A stretch of 64,000 bases of DNA from Humibacter ginsenosidimutans (GTDB taxonomy: Bacteria > Actinomycetota > Actinomycetes > Actinomycetales > Microbacteriaceae), in NCBI RefSeq assembly GCF_007859675.1, contig NZ_CP042305.1, positions 1,302,001-1,366,000 on the forward strand, in the 5' to 3' direction. Numbering within the stretch: the first letter of the stretch is position 1; every line of letters starts with the position of its first letter. Position numbers and translations under genes: made by a program. The notes beneath the pieces were generated by a model, which was not told where the DNA came from, did not search any database, and saw nothing but the letters and a program-made list of their open reading frames with translations. This document shows positions 18,983 to 28,318 of this stretch, piece by piece.

Positions 18983-20227
18983 TCAGTGGTGATCGGGTGC
19001 CTGGCCGCCGGCATCCTTCTCCCCCGCCTCGTGCGTGGTGGCGGCCGCGTCCGCCGCACGCCGATCACGCCACCGACGAGGACGCGGAACGGTCTGCCAG
19101 AGCGCATCGGGCGGCCCCGTGTAAGCCACAGCTGCATCGGGTCGCCATGCCCCAGACGACACGTACTTGACCATGACGTTGAGAACGGCGGCGAACGGCA
19201 CAGCGAAGAGCGCGCCGGGGATGCCCGCCAGCATCGAGCCCGCCGCGACGACGAGCACGACGGCGAGCGGGTGCACCTTCACCGCCGAGCCCATGATGAG
19301 CGGCTGCAGCACATGGCCCTCGATCTGCTGCACCGCGAGCACACCGGCCAGCATGATGACGGCCGCCACCCAGCCGTTGTAGACGAGCGCGACCACGACC
19401 GCGAGCGCACCCGTGATCACGGCGCCCACGATGGGGATGAACGAGCCGAGGAAGACGAGCACCGCGATCGGGATCACCAGCGGCAGACCGAGGAAGAAGG
19501 CGACGAGGCCGATGCCAAGCGCGTCGATCGACGCCACGAGCACCTGCACGCGCGCGAAGCTGGTGAGCGTCGTCCACCCGGCATGCCCTGCTCCGTCGGC
19601 GGCGGCTCGCGCCCTGCGCGGGAAGATGCGCACGATCCACGACCAGATGCCCTTGCCGTCGATGAGGATGAACAGTGTGCTGAACGCGGTGAGCAGCGCG
19701 CCGGTCAGCACGTGGCCGAGCGTCGAGCCGAGTGAGAGGGCGCCGGAGACGAGCACCTGGCTGTCCTGCTCCAGTGCCTTGAACGCCTGATCGAGCCAGC
19801 CCTCGATCTGCGAGCCGGTGAGCTGCAGGGGCGGGGCCTGCAGCCACGCGTTGAAGTCGGAGAACGCCTGCATGCCGCGCACCTGGAGCGCGTGCGCCTC
19901 GCTGCGGATCTGCAGCACGACGAGCACGACGAGTCCGCCGACCACCACGAGAACCACGACGAGTGCGACCACGATGGCGAGCCAGCGCGGCCAGCGGCGC
20001 CTCGTGAGCAATTCGACCAAGGGCACCAGCAGTGCCGAAAGCAGCACGGCCACGAGCACGGGCACCACGATGAGCTGCAGCTGCACGATGAGGTAGATGA
20101 CCACGGCGATGACGGCACCGATGAGCAGGAGCCGCCATGACCACGCCGCGGCGACACGCACGCCGCGCGGGACGGAATCCTCGACGCTCTCGGTCGGCTC
20201 GCGGTCCGGCACGGGTGCTTTCGCCAT
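18983..20227 (-). CDS. AI-2E family transporter
   Basis: This is a membrane protein of the AI-2 exporter/UPF0118 family, 414 residues and about eight helices. Typical stretches are the paired N-terminal helices (LLLIGAVIAVVIYLIVQL, VALVVVLVVVGGLVVLVV), FLGLPLVIPIAVLVFLGSFIPIVGAVITG and QQIEGHVLQPLIMG. Members export autoinducer-2 or act as Na+/H+ antiporters, so the label is a family name, not a substrate. C-terminal Ala/Asp/His-rich tail. It stands alone. Confidence 0.9.
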   Translation of the reverse strand: MAKAPVPDREPTESVEDSVPRGVRVAAAWSWRLLLIGAVIAVVIYLIVQLQLIVVPVLVAVLLSALLVPLVELLTRRRWPRWLAIVVALVVVLVVVGGLVVLVVLQIRSEAHALQVRGMQAFSDFNAWLQAPPLQLTGSQIEGWLDQAFKALEQDSQVLVSGALSLGSTLGHVLTGALLTAFSTLFILIDGKGIWSWIVRIFPRRARAAADGAGHAGWTTLTSFARVQVLVASIDALGIGLVAFFLGLPLVIPIAVLVFLGSFIPIVGAVITGALAVVVALVYNGWVAAVIMLAGVLAVQQIEGHVLQPLIMGSAVKVHPLAVVLVVAAGSMLAGIPGALFAVPFAAVLNVMVKYVSSGAWRPDAAVAYTGPPDALWQTVPRPRRWRDRRAADAAATTHEAGEKDAGGQAPDHH

Positions 20228-20319
20228 CGAGTCAGTCTATTTGCAGAAGGCTGCGCGTCGCATGCACCCTCGGCGCGGTGCGCGGGATGTCTGCTGTCGG
20301 GGGCTGCGGATAGCCTCGC

Positions 20320-21561
20320 GTGGTGGCATCCACAGTTCCGACCCGCAGCATCACGCCTGCCCTCGCCCGCCGTGTGGCGTTGGCTGCGCAGGGGTTCGGC
20401 GCACCGCACCCTCGGTCGGTCGGCACCCGCCAGCTGAACGCACTGGTACGCCGTCTCGGCCTGCTGCAGATCGACTCCGTCAACGTGTTCGAGCGCAGCC
20501 ACTATCTGCCGGTGTTCGCACGGCTCGGCGCGTACGACAAGTCACTGCTCGATGCGATCACCCTGCGTGCCCGCGCTGCACACACGGAGTACGTGGCGCA
20601 CGAAGCCGCGTTCGTGCATCGTGACGACCGCGCGCTGTTCCGCTGGCGCATGGACTCCTTCCGCGCCCGGTACGGCACGGACACCGCCGAGTGGGATGCT
20701 GCCCGGAGTCGCACGGCGCGCCGGCTCCTCGACGAGCTGGCCGAGCGCGGCCCGATGGCCGCCAGCGAGATCGAGCACGACGACAACGTGCGCCGCGGGC
20801 CGTGGTGGGGATGGTCGGAGGTGAAGCACACGCTCGAGCTGCTCTTCCGCTTCGGCGATGTGGCGATCGCCGGACGCACCCGATTCGAACGCCGCTACGC
20901 CCTGCCGGAGCAGGTCTTCCCGTCGACGGTTCTCGATACCTCTTTCTCGACCGAGGATGCCGTGCGCGAGCTCGTGCGCCGCTCCGTGAGAGCACACGGG
21001 GTCGGCACGCTCAAGGACATCGCCGACTACTACCGGCTCAAGAGCGCACCGACCCTGGCAGCACTGCACGAGCTCGAAGACGCGGGCGACGTCGAGCCCG
21101 TGCGGGTGACGGGGCGGGGGTCGTCGGGGTGGGGGTCGTCGGAACGTCCGACACGTGCGTGGCTGGCGACGGGCGCGCGGATGCCGCGTGCGCTGCGGGC
21201 GTCGGCGTTGCTGTCGCCGTTCGATCCGATCGTGTGGGAGCGGGCACGTGCGCTGCGCATGTTCGGCCTCGACTACCGCATCGAGATCTACACGCCTGCG
21301 CCCAAACGGGTCTACGGGTACTACGTGCTGCCCGTGCTGCAGGACGACCGCATCGTCGCCCGAGTCGACCTCAAGAGTGACCGCAAGGCGGGGGTGCTCG
21401 TCGTGCAGTCGGCCTGGGCCGAAGACAGCGCGGACGGCGAGACGCCCGAGCGACTCGCGGCGCTGCTGAACGAGGCGGCTCGGTGGCAGGGCCTCTCCGC
21501 CGTGGCGGTGCGTGACCGTGGAACGCTCGCGGCGCCGCTGGCAGCGGTGGTGAACCGCTGA
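20320..21561 (+). CDS. YcaQ-like DNA glycosylase (winged-helix, HTH_42 family)
   Basis: This protein belongs to the HTH_42 family, whose characterised members (E. coli YcaQ, Streptomyces AlzZ-like) remove alkylated bases or unhook interstrand cross-links. It has 413 residues. The catalytic-region pattern LGLLQIDSVNVFERSHYLPVFARLG is present (QxD motif as QID), as are the winged-helix units in the middle and the C-terminal LLSPFDPIVWERARALRMFGLDYRIEIYTPA. The GTG at 20320 or the next GTG codon begins the gene. A repeated GGGGGTCGTCGG near 21118 encodes a GSSGWGSS loop. Confidence 0.87.
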   Translation: MVASTVPTRSITPALARRVALAAQGFGAPHPRSVGTRQLNALVRRLGLLQIDSVNVFERSHYLPVFARLGAYDKSLLDAITLRARAAHTEYVAHEAAFVHRDDRALFRWRMDSFRARYGTDTAEWDAARSRTARRLLDELAERGPMAASEIEHDDNVRRGPWWGWSEVKHTLELLFRFGDVAIAGRTRFERRYALPEQVFPSTVLDTSFSTEDAVRELVRRSVRAHGVGTLKDIADYYRLKSAPTLAALHELEDAGDVEPVRVTGRGSSGWGSSERPTRAWLATGARMPRALRASALLSPFDPIVWERARALRMFGLDYRIEIYTPAPKRVYGYYVLPVLQDDRIVARVDLKSDRKAGVLVVQSAWAEDSADGETPERLAALLNEAARWQGLSAVAVRDRGTLAAPLAAVVNR

Positions 21562-21592
21562 CCGACGACGCCGCGAGCGTGTAGCAGCCGGC

Positions 21593-23347
21593 TCAGGAGA
21601 CCCTCGTGCCGCGTCCGTCGAGCTCGGGGTCGAGCGGCGGCTGCGACTGCTCGGCCGCCGCGACCTTCGGGTCGTTCTCGTCTGCGCCGTAGTCGGACGG
21701 GCGGGTGGAGTCCGTGGTGTCCTTCACCTTGAAGGCGCGCAGCACGAGCGTCACCACGGTGGCGATGACGGCGTTGATCACGAACGCCGAGATGCCGATG
21801 TAGACCGGCACCGAGGTGAACGGGAACGCGGCGATCGATCCGCCGAAGTGGGCGTGCGTCGCCGGGTTGACCACGTTGTAGGCGGCGATGGTGCCATAGA
21901 GGATGCCGGCGGCCCAGCCCGCCAACAGTGCCCACTTGTTGAACCATCTCGTGTACAGGCCCGCGACGATCGACGGGAAGGTCTGGAGGATCCAGATGCC
22001 GCCGAGCAGCTGCAGGTTGATCGCGGACGACTGATCCATGCCGAGCACGAACACCAGCGCCCCCACCTTCACGATGAGCGAGACGAGCTTGGAGACGTTC
22101 GCCTCCTGCTTGGGCGTCGCGTTCTTCTTGAAGAGGTCCTTGTAGATGTTGCGCGTGAACAGGTTGGATGCCGCGATCGACATGATGGCGGCGGGCACGA
22201 GCGCGCCGATCGCGATCGCCGCAAGCGCGATGCCGCTGAACCACGACGGGAACGAGTCGAGGAACAGCTGCGGCACGACGAGCTGGGCGTTGATGGCGCC
22301 GTTGGTGTCGATCGGTTGCGTGCCGGCCTTGATCGCGACGTAGCCGAGCAGGGCGAGGAAGCCCAGCATCAGCGAGTACAGCGGCAGCACCATGGCGTTG
22401 CGACGGATCGTGTTGCGGCTCTTCGTGGAGAGCACGCCGGTCACCGAGTGCGGGTACATGAAGAGGGCCATCGCGCTGCCAAGAGCCAGAGTCCAGTACG
22501 CGTTGAAACTGGCCGCACCGGGAATGACGGCGCCGAACGGCGATCCCGTCGCCGGGTTCGTCGCGCTGAGCTTCTTGTCCGCCGCGCCGAAGATGTTCTC
22601 CCAGCCGCCGAAGTGGGCAGGCAGGTAGGCGATGGCCACGATGATCGCGATGTAGATGAGGATGTCTTTCACGATCGCGATCAGCGCCGGCGCACGAAGG
22701 CCGCCCGTGTAGGTGTAGGCCGCGAGTACGACGAACGCGATGATCAGCGGCAGGTCGGCCATGAACGGGTTGGTGTTCGAACCCAGGCCGAGCACGGTGA
22801 GCACGGCCTTGATGCCGACGAGCTGCAGGGCGATGTACGGCATGGTGGCGACGATGCCGGTGACCGCCACGGCGACGGAGAGCCACCTGCTGCCGTAACG
22901 ACCGCCCACGAAGTCGGCGGGCGTCACGTAGCCGTGCCGGTGAGACACCGACCAGAGGCGGCTCATCAGCAGGAACACGATCGGGTAGAGCACGATCGTG
23001 TACGGCACGGCGAAGAAGCCGCTGACGGCGCCGGATGCCCACATCGCCGCGGGCACGGCGACGAAGGTGTACGCGGTGTACAGGTCACCGCCGAGCAGGA
23101 ACCAGGTGATCCAGGTACCGAACCCGCGCCCGCCGAGACCCCACTCGTCGAGGGTGTGCAGGCCCCGTGCGCTCGGATCGGTGCGCCAGCGGGAGGCGAG
23201 GAAGCCGATCACCGCCACGACGACGAAGAGCACGATCACGACGATCAGCGCCACCCAGTTGACAGGCCGGTTGCCGTGGGCATCCGGACCCGTCGCCGCC
23301 GCGAGATGGCCGGCGGATGCCGCAAGGGAGAGCAGATGTGCGGTCAT
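21593..23347 (-). CDS. Sodium:solute symporter, monocarboxylate uptake type (MctP-like)
   Basis: This is an SSS-family permease of 584 residues with about thirteen helices. It probably takes up short monocarboxylates such as lactate, pyruvate or acetate with sodium. The family core is recognisable in GGRGFGTWITWFLLGGDLYTAYTF, GYVTPADFVGGRYGSRWLS and AAIMSIAASNLFTRNIYKD. The cytoplasmic C-terminus is charged. Its ATG overlaps the stop of the upstream DUF3311 gene; that pairing is characteristic of the MctP group rather than of PutP or PanF. Confidence 0.88.
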   Translation of the reverse strand: MTAHLLSLAASAGHLAAATGPDAHGNRPVNWVALIVVIVLFVVVAVIGFLASRWRTDPSARGLHTLDEWGLGGRGFGTWITWFLLGGDLYTAYTFVAVPAAMWASGAVSGFFAVPYTIVLYPIVFLLMSRLWSVSHRHGYVTPADFVGGRYGSRWLSVAVAVTGIVATMPYIALQLVGIKAVLTVLGLGSNTNPFMADLPLIIAFVVLAAYTYTGGLRAPALIAIVKDILIYIAIIVAIAYLPAHFGGWENIFGAADKKLSATNPATGSPFGAVIPGAASFNAYWTLALGSAMALFMYPHSVTGVLSTKSRNTIRRNAMVLPLYSLMLGFLALLGYVAIKAGTQPIDTNGAINAQLVVPQLFLDSFPSWFSGIALAAIAIGALVPAAIMSIAASNLFTRNIYKDLFKKNATPKQEANVSKLVSLIVKVGALVFVLGMDQSSAINLQLLGGIWILQTFPSIVAGLYTRWFNKWALLAGWAAGILYGTIAAYNVVNPATHAHFGGSIAAFPFTSVPVYIGISAFVINAVIATVVTLVLRAFKVKDTTDSTRPSDYGADENDPKVAAAEQSQPPLDPELDGRGTRVS

Positions 23348-23691
23348 CGGGCGTCTCCCTCGGTGTCGGTTCCTGTGCCGTTGGCGCCATCGCCGTCACC
23401 GGCCGAGGTCTGTGCCGTGGCCGCCTGCGGCCCCGCGCCGCGGACGGCCTGCCTGCGGCGTCGGTCCTCCTTGCGCATGATGAGGTACGCGATGCCCAGC
23501 AGGCCGGAAGCGATGAAGACCCACAGCAGCTGGTACCAGTAGAAGAACGGCATCCCCCAGAGCGTCGGCTCCGCGAACGCGTAGAGGGGAACGATCAACG
23601 GCATGATGATCGCTATCGCGATCAGGATGCCCGCGATCACGTACGGCACCGGCTTGGCCGGACCGCGCGTGGGGATATCGGGGTCAGACAC
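23344..23691 (-). CDS. DUF3311 small membrane subunit
   Basis: This is a 115-residue protein with two membrane helices (about 17-36 and 49-67, including WGMPFFYWYQLLWVFIASGLLG, the DUF3311 hallmark) and a Gly/Asp/Thr-rich cytoplasmic tail. DUF3311 proteins accompany sodium:solute symporters as likely accessory subunits. It is translationally coupled to the symporter gene (ATGA). Confidence 0.88.
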   Translation of the reverse strand: MSDPDIPTRGPAKPVPYVIAGILIAIAIIMPLIVPLYAFAEPTLWGMPFFYWYQLLWVFIASGLLGIAYLIMRKEDRRRRQAVRGAGPQAATAQTSAGDGDGANGTGTDTEGDAR

Positions 23692-24010
23692 CTTTGTCTC
23701 CTTGCGCTGAACTCAGTTCGACTCGTTCCGGCCGCAGGCCCTGGAGCGTGTCACGGGACCGTTCGGTCGGACGCAGACCCCCCGACGGAGGGTCAGACGC
23801 AGAGACAACCTTTCACCCGGCGGTCAGGTCACGTCAAGAGGATTTTCAGGCGCGCCTGCCGATGCCCGGCTCGCCCGCACACCACGCCCGCCCGCGCGCT
23901 CTCGCAAACGCAACCCGCCCCACAAGGCGGCGGCATGCACGCCGCCGATACCAGCCATCTCACCGAGCCAACAGCGGTGCGCGGGTTGGGGTGCCCGCGC
24001 ACAAGACAAC
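23692..24010. other. Intergenic region with a possible terminator for htpX
   Basis: These 319 bases separate the DUF3311 and htpX genes, both leftward. At 23928-23947 a perfect 7-bp stem (CGGCGGC, six-base loop, GCCGCCG) lies 63 bases beyond the htpX stop and may terminate it. The part nearest 23692 should hold the promoter of the DUF3311/symporter unit, but no clear -10/-35 pair is visible. No conserved reading frame is seen. Confidence 0.45.
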
Positions 24011-24920
24011 TCAGAAACTGCCGCCCATCTTCTTCAACCGCGCGATGCGGTCGGGGATCGGTGGGTGAGTGGAGAACAGACGGCTCATCAGGCTCGGCTT
24101 GAGCGGGTTGGCGATCCACAGGTGCGCCATCGACGAGTTCTGCCTGCGCATCGGCCTCCCGTATTCCTCGAGCTTCTGCAGGGCGCTCTCGAGACCTTCG
24201 GGGTTGCGGGTGGTCATCGCGCTCGTGGCATCCGCGAGGTATTCGCGCTGCCGGGAGACGGCGAGCTGCACGAGCGACGCCATGATCGGGGCGAGCACGA
24301 GGGCGACGATGCCGATGATCAACATGATGGGGTTGCCACCGCCGCCGCCGTTGTTGTTGTTATTGCGGTTGTTGCCACCGGCCAGCGCGCCGAACATGCT
24401 CATGCGCAGCAGGATGTCTGCGACGAGTCCGATCGCCACAGTGAGCCCGAACACGATCATCGACACCCGGATGTCGTAGTTGCGCACGTGCCCCATCTCA
24501 TGGGCCATCACGCCCTGGAGTTCGGCGTCGTCCATGATGTCGAGGAGGCCGGTCGTGGCGGCGACGACCGCGTGCTGCGGGTCACGGCCCGTGGCGAACG
24601 CGTTGGGTGCCGGGTCGTTGATGATGTAGACCTTCGGCATCGGCATGCCGGTGGCGATCGAGAGGTTCTCGACGGTGTTCCAGAGACGCGGGTTGTCGGA
24701 CTTCTGGATCTCCACGGCGCCCGATGCCGCGACGGCCTCGGCCGGAGGCCGCCCAGTACTGGATCAGCGCGTACGCCGTGGCCACGATCATGACCACGAT
24801 GAGGATCGTCCAGCTGTTGAAGAGATAGCTGGCGAGCCAGCCGATCAGGCCGATGATGACCAGGAAGACGATGATGATGAAGACGGTGTTCCGCTTGTTC
24901 GCGGCGATCGCCCTATACAT
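24011..24920 (-). pseudogene. htpX: HtpX-like M48 zinc protease, frameshifted
   Basis: HtpX is a membrane metalloprotease for quality control of membrane proteins. The start at 24920 reads MYRAIAANKRNTVF and gives two N-terminal helices to QYWAASG. The frame then fails. All catalytic residues are in another frame: HEMGH in VMAHEMGHVRN, the downstream glutamate in REYLADATS, and the C-terminal STHPPIPDRIARL. Adding one C to the CC at 24742-24743 rejoins the frames as QYWAASGAEAVAASGAVEIQ, a normal family linker. An Asn/Gly-rich insert (NNRNNNNNGGGGG) lies after helix 3. LemA is encoded upstream, the usual pairing. Sequencing error or decay remains open. Confidence 0.85.
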
Positions 24921-24991
24921 AGACGGCTGCCCTGCAGATCGTGGTTCGGGTGTTCACTGACGTCGGGGCTGGTCGCGCTGTCGCCGACCGC

Positions 24992-25558
24992 TCAGAACTG
25001 CACGCGGGGCGGTTCGGCGATGGCGTTCGCGTCGGCGACCTCGAAGAAGTCGCGTGCGCTGAAGCCGAGCCGCTTGGCGAACATGTTGTTCGGGAACACC
25101 TTGATCTTGGTGTTGAACTCCCGAACGCCGCCGTTGTAGAAGCGCCGTGCCGCCTGGATCTTGTCTTCGGTGTCGACCAGGTCGGACTGCAGCCGGAGGA
25201 AGTTCTGGCTCGCCTGAAGCTGCGGGTACGCCTCCGCGACGGCGAAGATGCTGCGCAGTGCGGTCTGGATGTGGTTCTCGGCCACGGATGCCTCTGCCGG
25301 CCCGCTCGCCGACAGCGTCTCGGCGCGCGCCTTGGTCACGTCTTCGAACACGCTCTTCTCGTGCGCGGCGTATCCCTTGACCGTCTCGATCAGGTTGGGG
25401 ATGAGGTCGGCACGACGCTTGAGCTGGACCGTGATGTCGCTCCACGCCTCATCGACTCGCACGTTCAACGTGACGAGGGAGTTGTACATCGCCCAGAAGT
25501 AGATGCCGATGATCACCAGGATCACGACGACGATGATGACGGGGATCAGCCATTCCAT
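24992..25558 (-). CDS. lemA: LemA family protein
   Basis: LemA proteins are membrane-anchored coiled-coil proteins of uncertain role, commonly beside HtpX. This copy has 188 residues: an N-terminal transmembrane helix (about 3-25, LIPVIIVVVILVIIGIYFW), then helices with VRVDEAWSDITVQLKRRADLIPNLIETVKGY, the family signature, and a C-terminal ARRFYNGGVREFNTKI. ATG 25558 (MEWLIPV) is chosen because the anchor then starts at once; ATG 25606 adds 16 acidic residues. htpX lies 71 bases downstream. Confidence 0.92.
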   Translation of the reverse strand: MEWLIPVIIVVVILVIIGIYFWAMYNSLVTLNVRVDEAWSDITVQLKRRADLIPNLIETVKGYAAHEKSVFEDVTKARAETLSASGPAEASVAENHIQTALRSIFAVAEAYPQLQASQNFLRLQSDLVDTEDKIQAARRFYNGGVREFNTKIKVFPNNMFAKRLGFSARDFFEVADANAIAEPPRVQF

Positions 25559-25730
25559 GGCGGGCAACTCCTCGAGGACCGAAGCGGGTGCGTCCTCTGC
25601 GGACACCCGGCCATCCTACCCGGCGCCCCCAGTCGCTCGGCTCGTTCCCACGACTCTCTGAGCAACGATGTGGACACCGCACAGCCTGCTGGCGTCACAA
25701 CGGCCTGCGGGCGGTCCCGGCGCACCCGTT

Positions 25731-27065
25731 TCACCGTTCGGCAGGCACTCGAACAGGCCCGAGCACGGTGCGCAGGTACCGGTTCTCGAACACGCCTGTC
25801 GGGTCGAGCCGATCGCGCACGGCGACGAAGTCGTCGAAGCGCGGATACGCGGGTCGCAGATCGTCTGCGGTGCGGGTGTGCATCTTGCCCCAGTGCGGTC
25901 GTCCGTCGTGTCCGCGCATGATCGCCTCCACCGCCGCGAAGTACTCTGTCGGGTCTTCGCGGTAGTAGCGGTGCACCGCGACGTAACCGGTGTCGCGGCC
26001 GTGGGCCGTGGACATCCAGTTCTCGTCGGCAGCGGCGGAGCGCACCTCGACGGGGAAGGAGATGCGCCAGCCCCGGGCGGAGATGAGCCTGTCGACCTCG
26101 CGCAGCGCCCCTGGCACCGCTTCTCGGGGCAGCGCGTACTCCATCTCGCGGAACCGTACGTCGCGATCGCTGACGAACACCCGCGGCGAGACATCCGTGA
26201 ACTCGCCGTTGCCCATCAGCCGGCTCGCGAACCGGTTGACGGCGGGGATCATGCCCGGCAGCACGGTTCCCGCGGCGCAGATGCCTCGGTAGAGGCCGTT
26301 CGCGATCAGCTCGTCGTCGACCCACGACCCGAAGCGGGGCCGCGGATGCCGTTCGGCGTCGATCGGCAGGCGGGTGTTCGCCTTCGTGACGGCGGTCGCG
26401 GTGTGCGGGAACCAGTAGAACTCGAAGTGGTCCTCGTTCGCCGAACGCTCGAGGTAGGCATCCAGCACCGCGCCGAGCGGTTCGGACGACTCGACGGCGT
26501 GCAGCAGGAACGCCGGCACGCACTGGATCGTGAGATCGACCAGCACGCCGAGTGCGCCGAGTCCGAGCCGCACCGCAGGCAGCAGCTCGGGGTTCTCGGA
26601 CTCGTCGACGTGCAGCAGCGAGCCGTCGCCGATGACGAGCGTGGCGCCGACGATCTGAGTGGCCAGTCCCCCGAATCGTCCGCCCGTGCCGTGCGTGCCC
26701 GTCGAGGTGGCGCCCGCGATGGTCTGCCGATCGATGTCGCCCATGTTCTCGAGCGCGAGGCCGTACGGCCTCAGCAGCTCGGGCAGACGATAGAGATTGG
26801 TTCCCGCGCCGAGGGTGACCCGACCGGATGCCTCGTCGACGGCGATCACACCGCTCAGCGCGTGCAGATCGAACTGCACGCCCGGCGCCACCGCGATGCC
26901 CGAGAAGCTGTGTCCGGCGCCCACCGGCTTGACGTGCAGCCCGCGTTCGGCCGCCGACACGACGGCGCGCTGCACCGCGGCGACGCCCTCCGGCCGCTCG
27001 ACCCTCGCCGGCCGGATCTTCTCGCTGCGCCCCCAGTTGCGCCAGAGCGCGCCGGTCGCCGTCAC
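25731..27065 (-). CDS. D-arabinono-1,4-lactone oxidase family FAD enzyme
   Basis: This is a 444-residue flavin oxidase or dehydrogenase of the sugar-lactone/alditol group. The N-terminal PCMH domain has PVGAGHSFSGIAVAPG, GDIDRQTIAGATSTGTHGTG and LGLGALGVLVDLTIQ. The C-terminal ALO domain holds the active-site pattern HWGKMHT and a final RYLRTVLG. The GTG at 27065 overlaps the stop of the preceding aldolase gene (GTGA); longer open frame upstream is an overlap artefact. Substrate could be an aldonolactone or polyol; the operon suggests linkage to the neighbouring aldolase. Confidence 0.88.
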   Translation of the reverse strand: MTATGALWRNWGRSEKIRPARVERPEGVAAVQRAVVSAAERGLHVKPVGAGHSFSGIAVAPGVQFDLHALSGVIAVDEASGRVTLGAGTNLYRLPELLRPYGLALENMGDIDRQTIAGATSTGTHGTGGRFGGLATQIVGATLVIGDGSLLHVDESENPELLPAVRLGLGALGVLVDLTIQCVPAFLLHAVESSEPLGAVLDAYLERSANEDHFEFYWFPHTATAVTKANTRLPIDAERHPRPRFGSWVDDELIANGLYRGICAAGTVLPGMIPAVNRFASRLMGNGEFTDVSPRVFVSDRDVRFREMEYALPREAVPGALREVDRLISARGWRISFPVEVRSAAADENWMSTAHGRDTGYVAVHRYYREDPTEYFAAVEAIMRGHDGRPHWGKMHTRTADDLRPAYPRFDDFVAVRDRLDPTGVFENRYLRTVLGPVRVPAER

Positions 27066-28318
27066 AGGAAGGCCTTCCCATCTCCGCGATACGTCGGAAC
27101 CGTGCCGACGGCTTCTCCGCCTTCGACCAGCACGAACTCGTTCACGTGCTCGCTCAATTCGCCCGACTTCGTGTGCCTGAACCACACCCGGTCGCCGAGA
27201 CGCAGGCCGGCAGCGTTCGGTCCGCTGACCGGGGTCTGCACCTCGCCTGCCATCTCGCGGGGTGCCATCCGCAGCCCGGTGGGCCACACGGGCCGCGGCA
27301 GGCGGTCGACGGCGGGCGGACCGGATGCCACCCACCCGCCGCCGAGGATGGTCGCCGTGCGCGCGTCCGCCTTGCGCACCACGTCGAGCGCGAACGCCGC
27401 GGCCGGCGCCGGCGTGAAGCCGCGGTAGTTGTCGAAGAGGTGGCCTCCGAGCAGGCCGCTGCCCGCGCCGATCTCGGTGACCGACGGGTCGGCTCCGGTG
27501 AACTCGAGCGAGCCGGTGCCTCCGCCGTTGACGAATTCGAGCTGGGCCATGCCGCGCACTCTGGCCACGGCGGCGGCCCGACGCTCGAGCAGCTCGGCGC
27601 GGGAATTGCGTTGCATCCAGCGCACGGTCGCGGCGTAGGCGGGGCGGCCGCGCGGGGCATCCCCCTGCCCGGCGATCTGCGCCTCGTAGGCCATCATGCC
27701 GACGAGCGTGAAACCCTTGCGGCCCACGATGTGCGCCGCAAGGTCGCCCGCCTCGTCGGCCGTGTGCACGGGAGAGCGGAAGACGCCGATGCGGCCCGCC
27801 GGACCGAACCACGAGGCATCCAGTTCCAGAGCGACGCGGATGCTCTCGCGCTCCCCCGGCGCCACGACACCGTCGATGAGGTCGAGGTGAGCGACGGAGT
27901 CCACCATGAGCGTGACGCGGGACGCCAACTCGGGCGAGGTCGCCAGCCGACGGATCGCCGCGCGGTTCGCCGTGGGATAACCGAGCACGATGTCGTCGAT
28001 CGGTGCGTGATCGGCGTCGCCCTGCGCCAGCCAGAGTGCCTCGTCGAGCGAATAGGCGAGCACACCGTGGTAGCCGGGCAAGGCGAGCGCCGCCTCGACG
28101 ACCGCGCGCACGCGCACCGACTTGGAGGCGACCCTGATGGGCTTGCCGTCGGCGCGCGAGAGCATGTCGTGCGCGTTCGCGCGCAGCGCGTCGAGCTCGA
28201 TCACCGCGACCGGCGCGTCGAGGTGGGCAGTCGCCGAGGTCAACGACGGCCAGTAGAGCGCGGCGTTGTCCCAGCGCCGGCGGGATGCCTGAGGCGGCGC
28301 CTCGAGATCGATCATCAT
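27062..28318 (-). CDS. Alanine racemase-fold amino acid deaminase/aldolase
   Basis: This PLP enzyme has 418 residues and an alanine racemase N-terminal barrel, related to D-threonine aldolase and D-serine dehydratase DSD1. The PLP lysine lies in IRVASKSVR (about residue 72). FVNGGGTGS and EIGAGSGLLGG form the phosphate-binding side. The C-terminal beta domain has RHTKSGELSEHVNEF, supplying possible metal-binding histidines. The ATG at 28318 overlaps the MFS stop by one base. The GTGA overlap with the lactone oxidase shows a shared transcript. The exact substrate is not known. Confidence 0.84.
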   Translation of the reverse strand: MMIDLEAPPQASRRRWDNAALYWPSLTSATAHLDAPVAVIELDALRANAHDMLSRADGKPIRVASKSVRVRAVVEAALALPGYHGVLAYSLDEALWLAQGDADHAPIDDIVLGYPTANRAAIRRLATSPELASRVTLMVDSVAHLDLIDGVVAPGERESIRVALELDASWFGPAGRIGVFRSPVHTADEAGDLAAHIVGRKGFTLVGMMAYEAQIAGQGDAPRGRPAYAATVRWMQRNSRAELLERRAAAVARVRGMAQLEFVNGGGTGSLEFTGADPSVTEIGAGSGLLGGHLFDNYRGFTPAPAAAFALDVVRKADARTATILGGGWVASGPPAVDRLPRPVWPTGLRMAPREMAGEVQTPVSGPNAAGLRLGDRVWFRHTKSGELSEHVNEFVLVEGGEAVGTVPTYRGDGKAFL

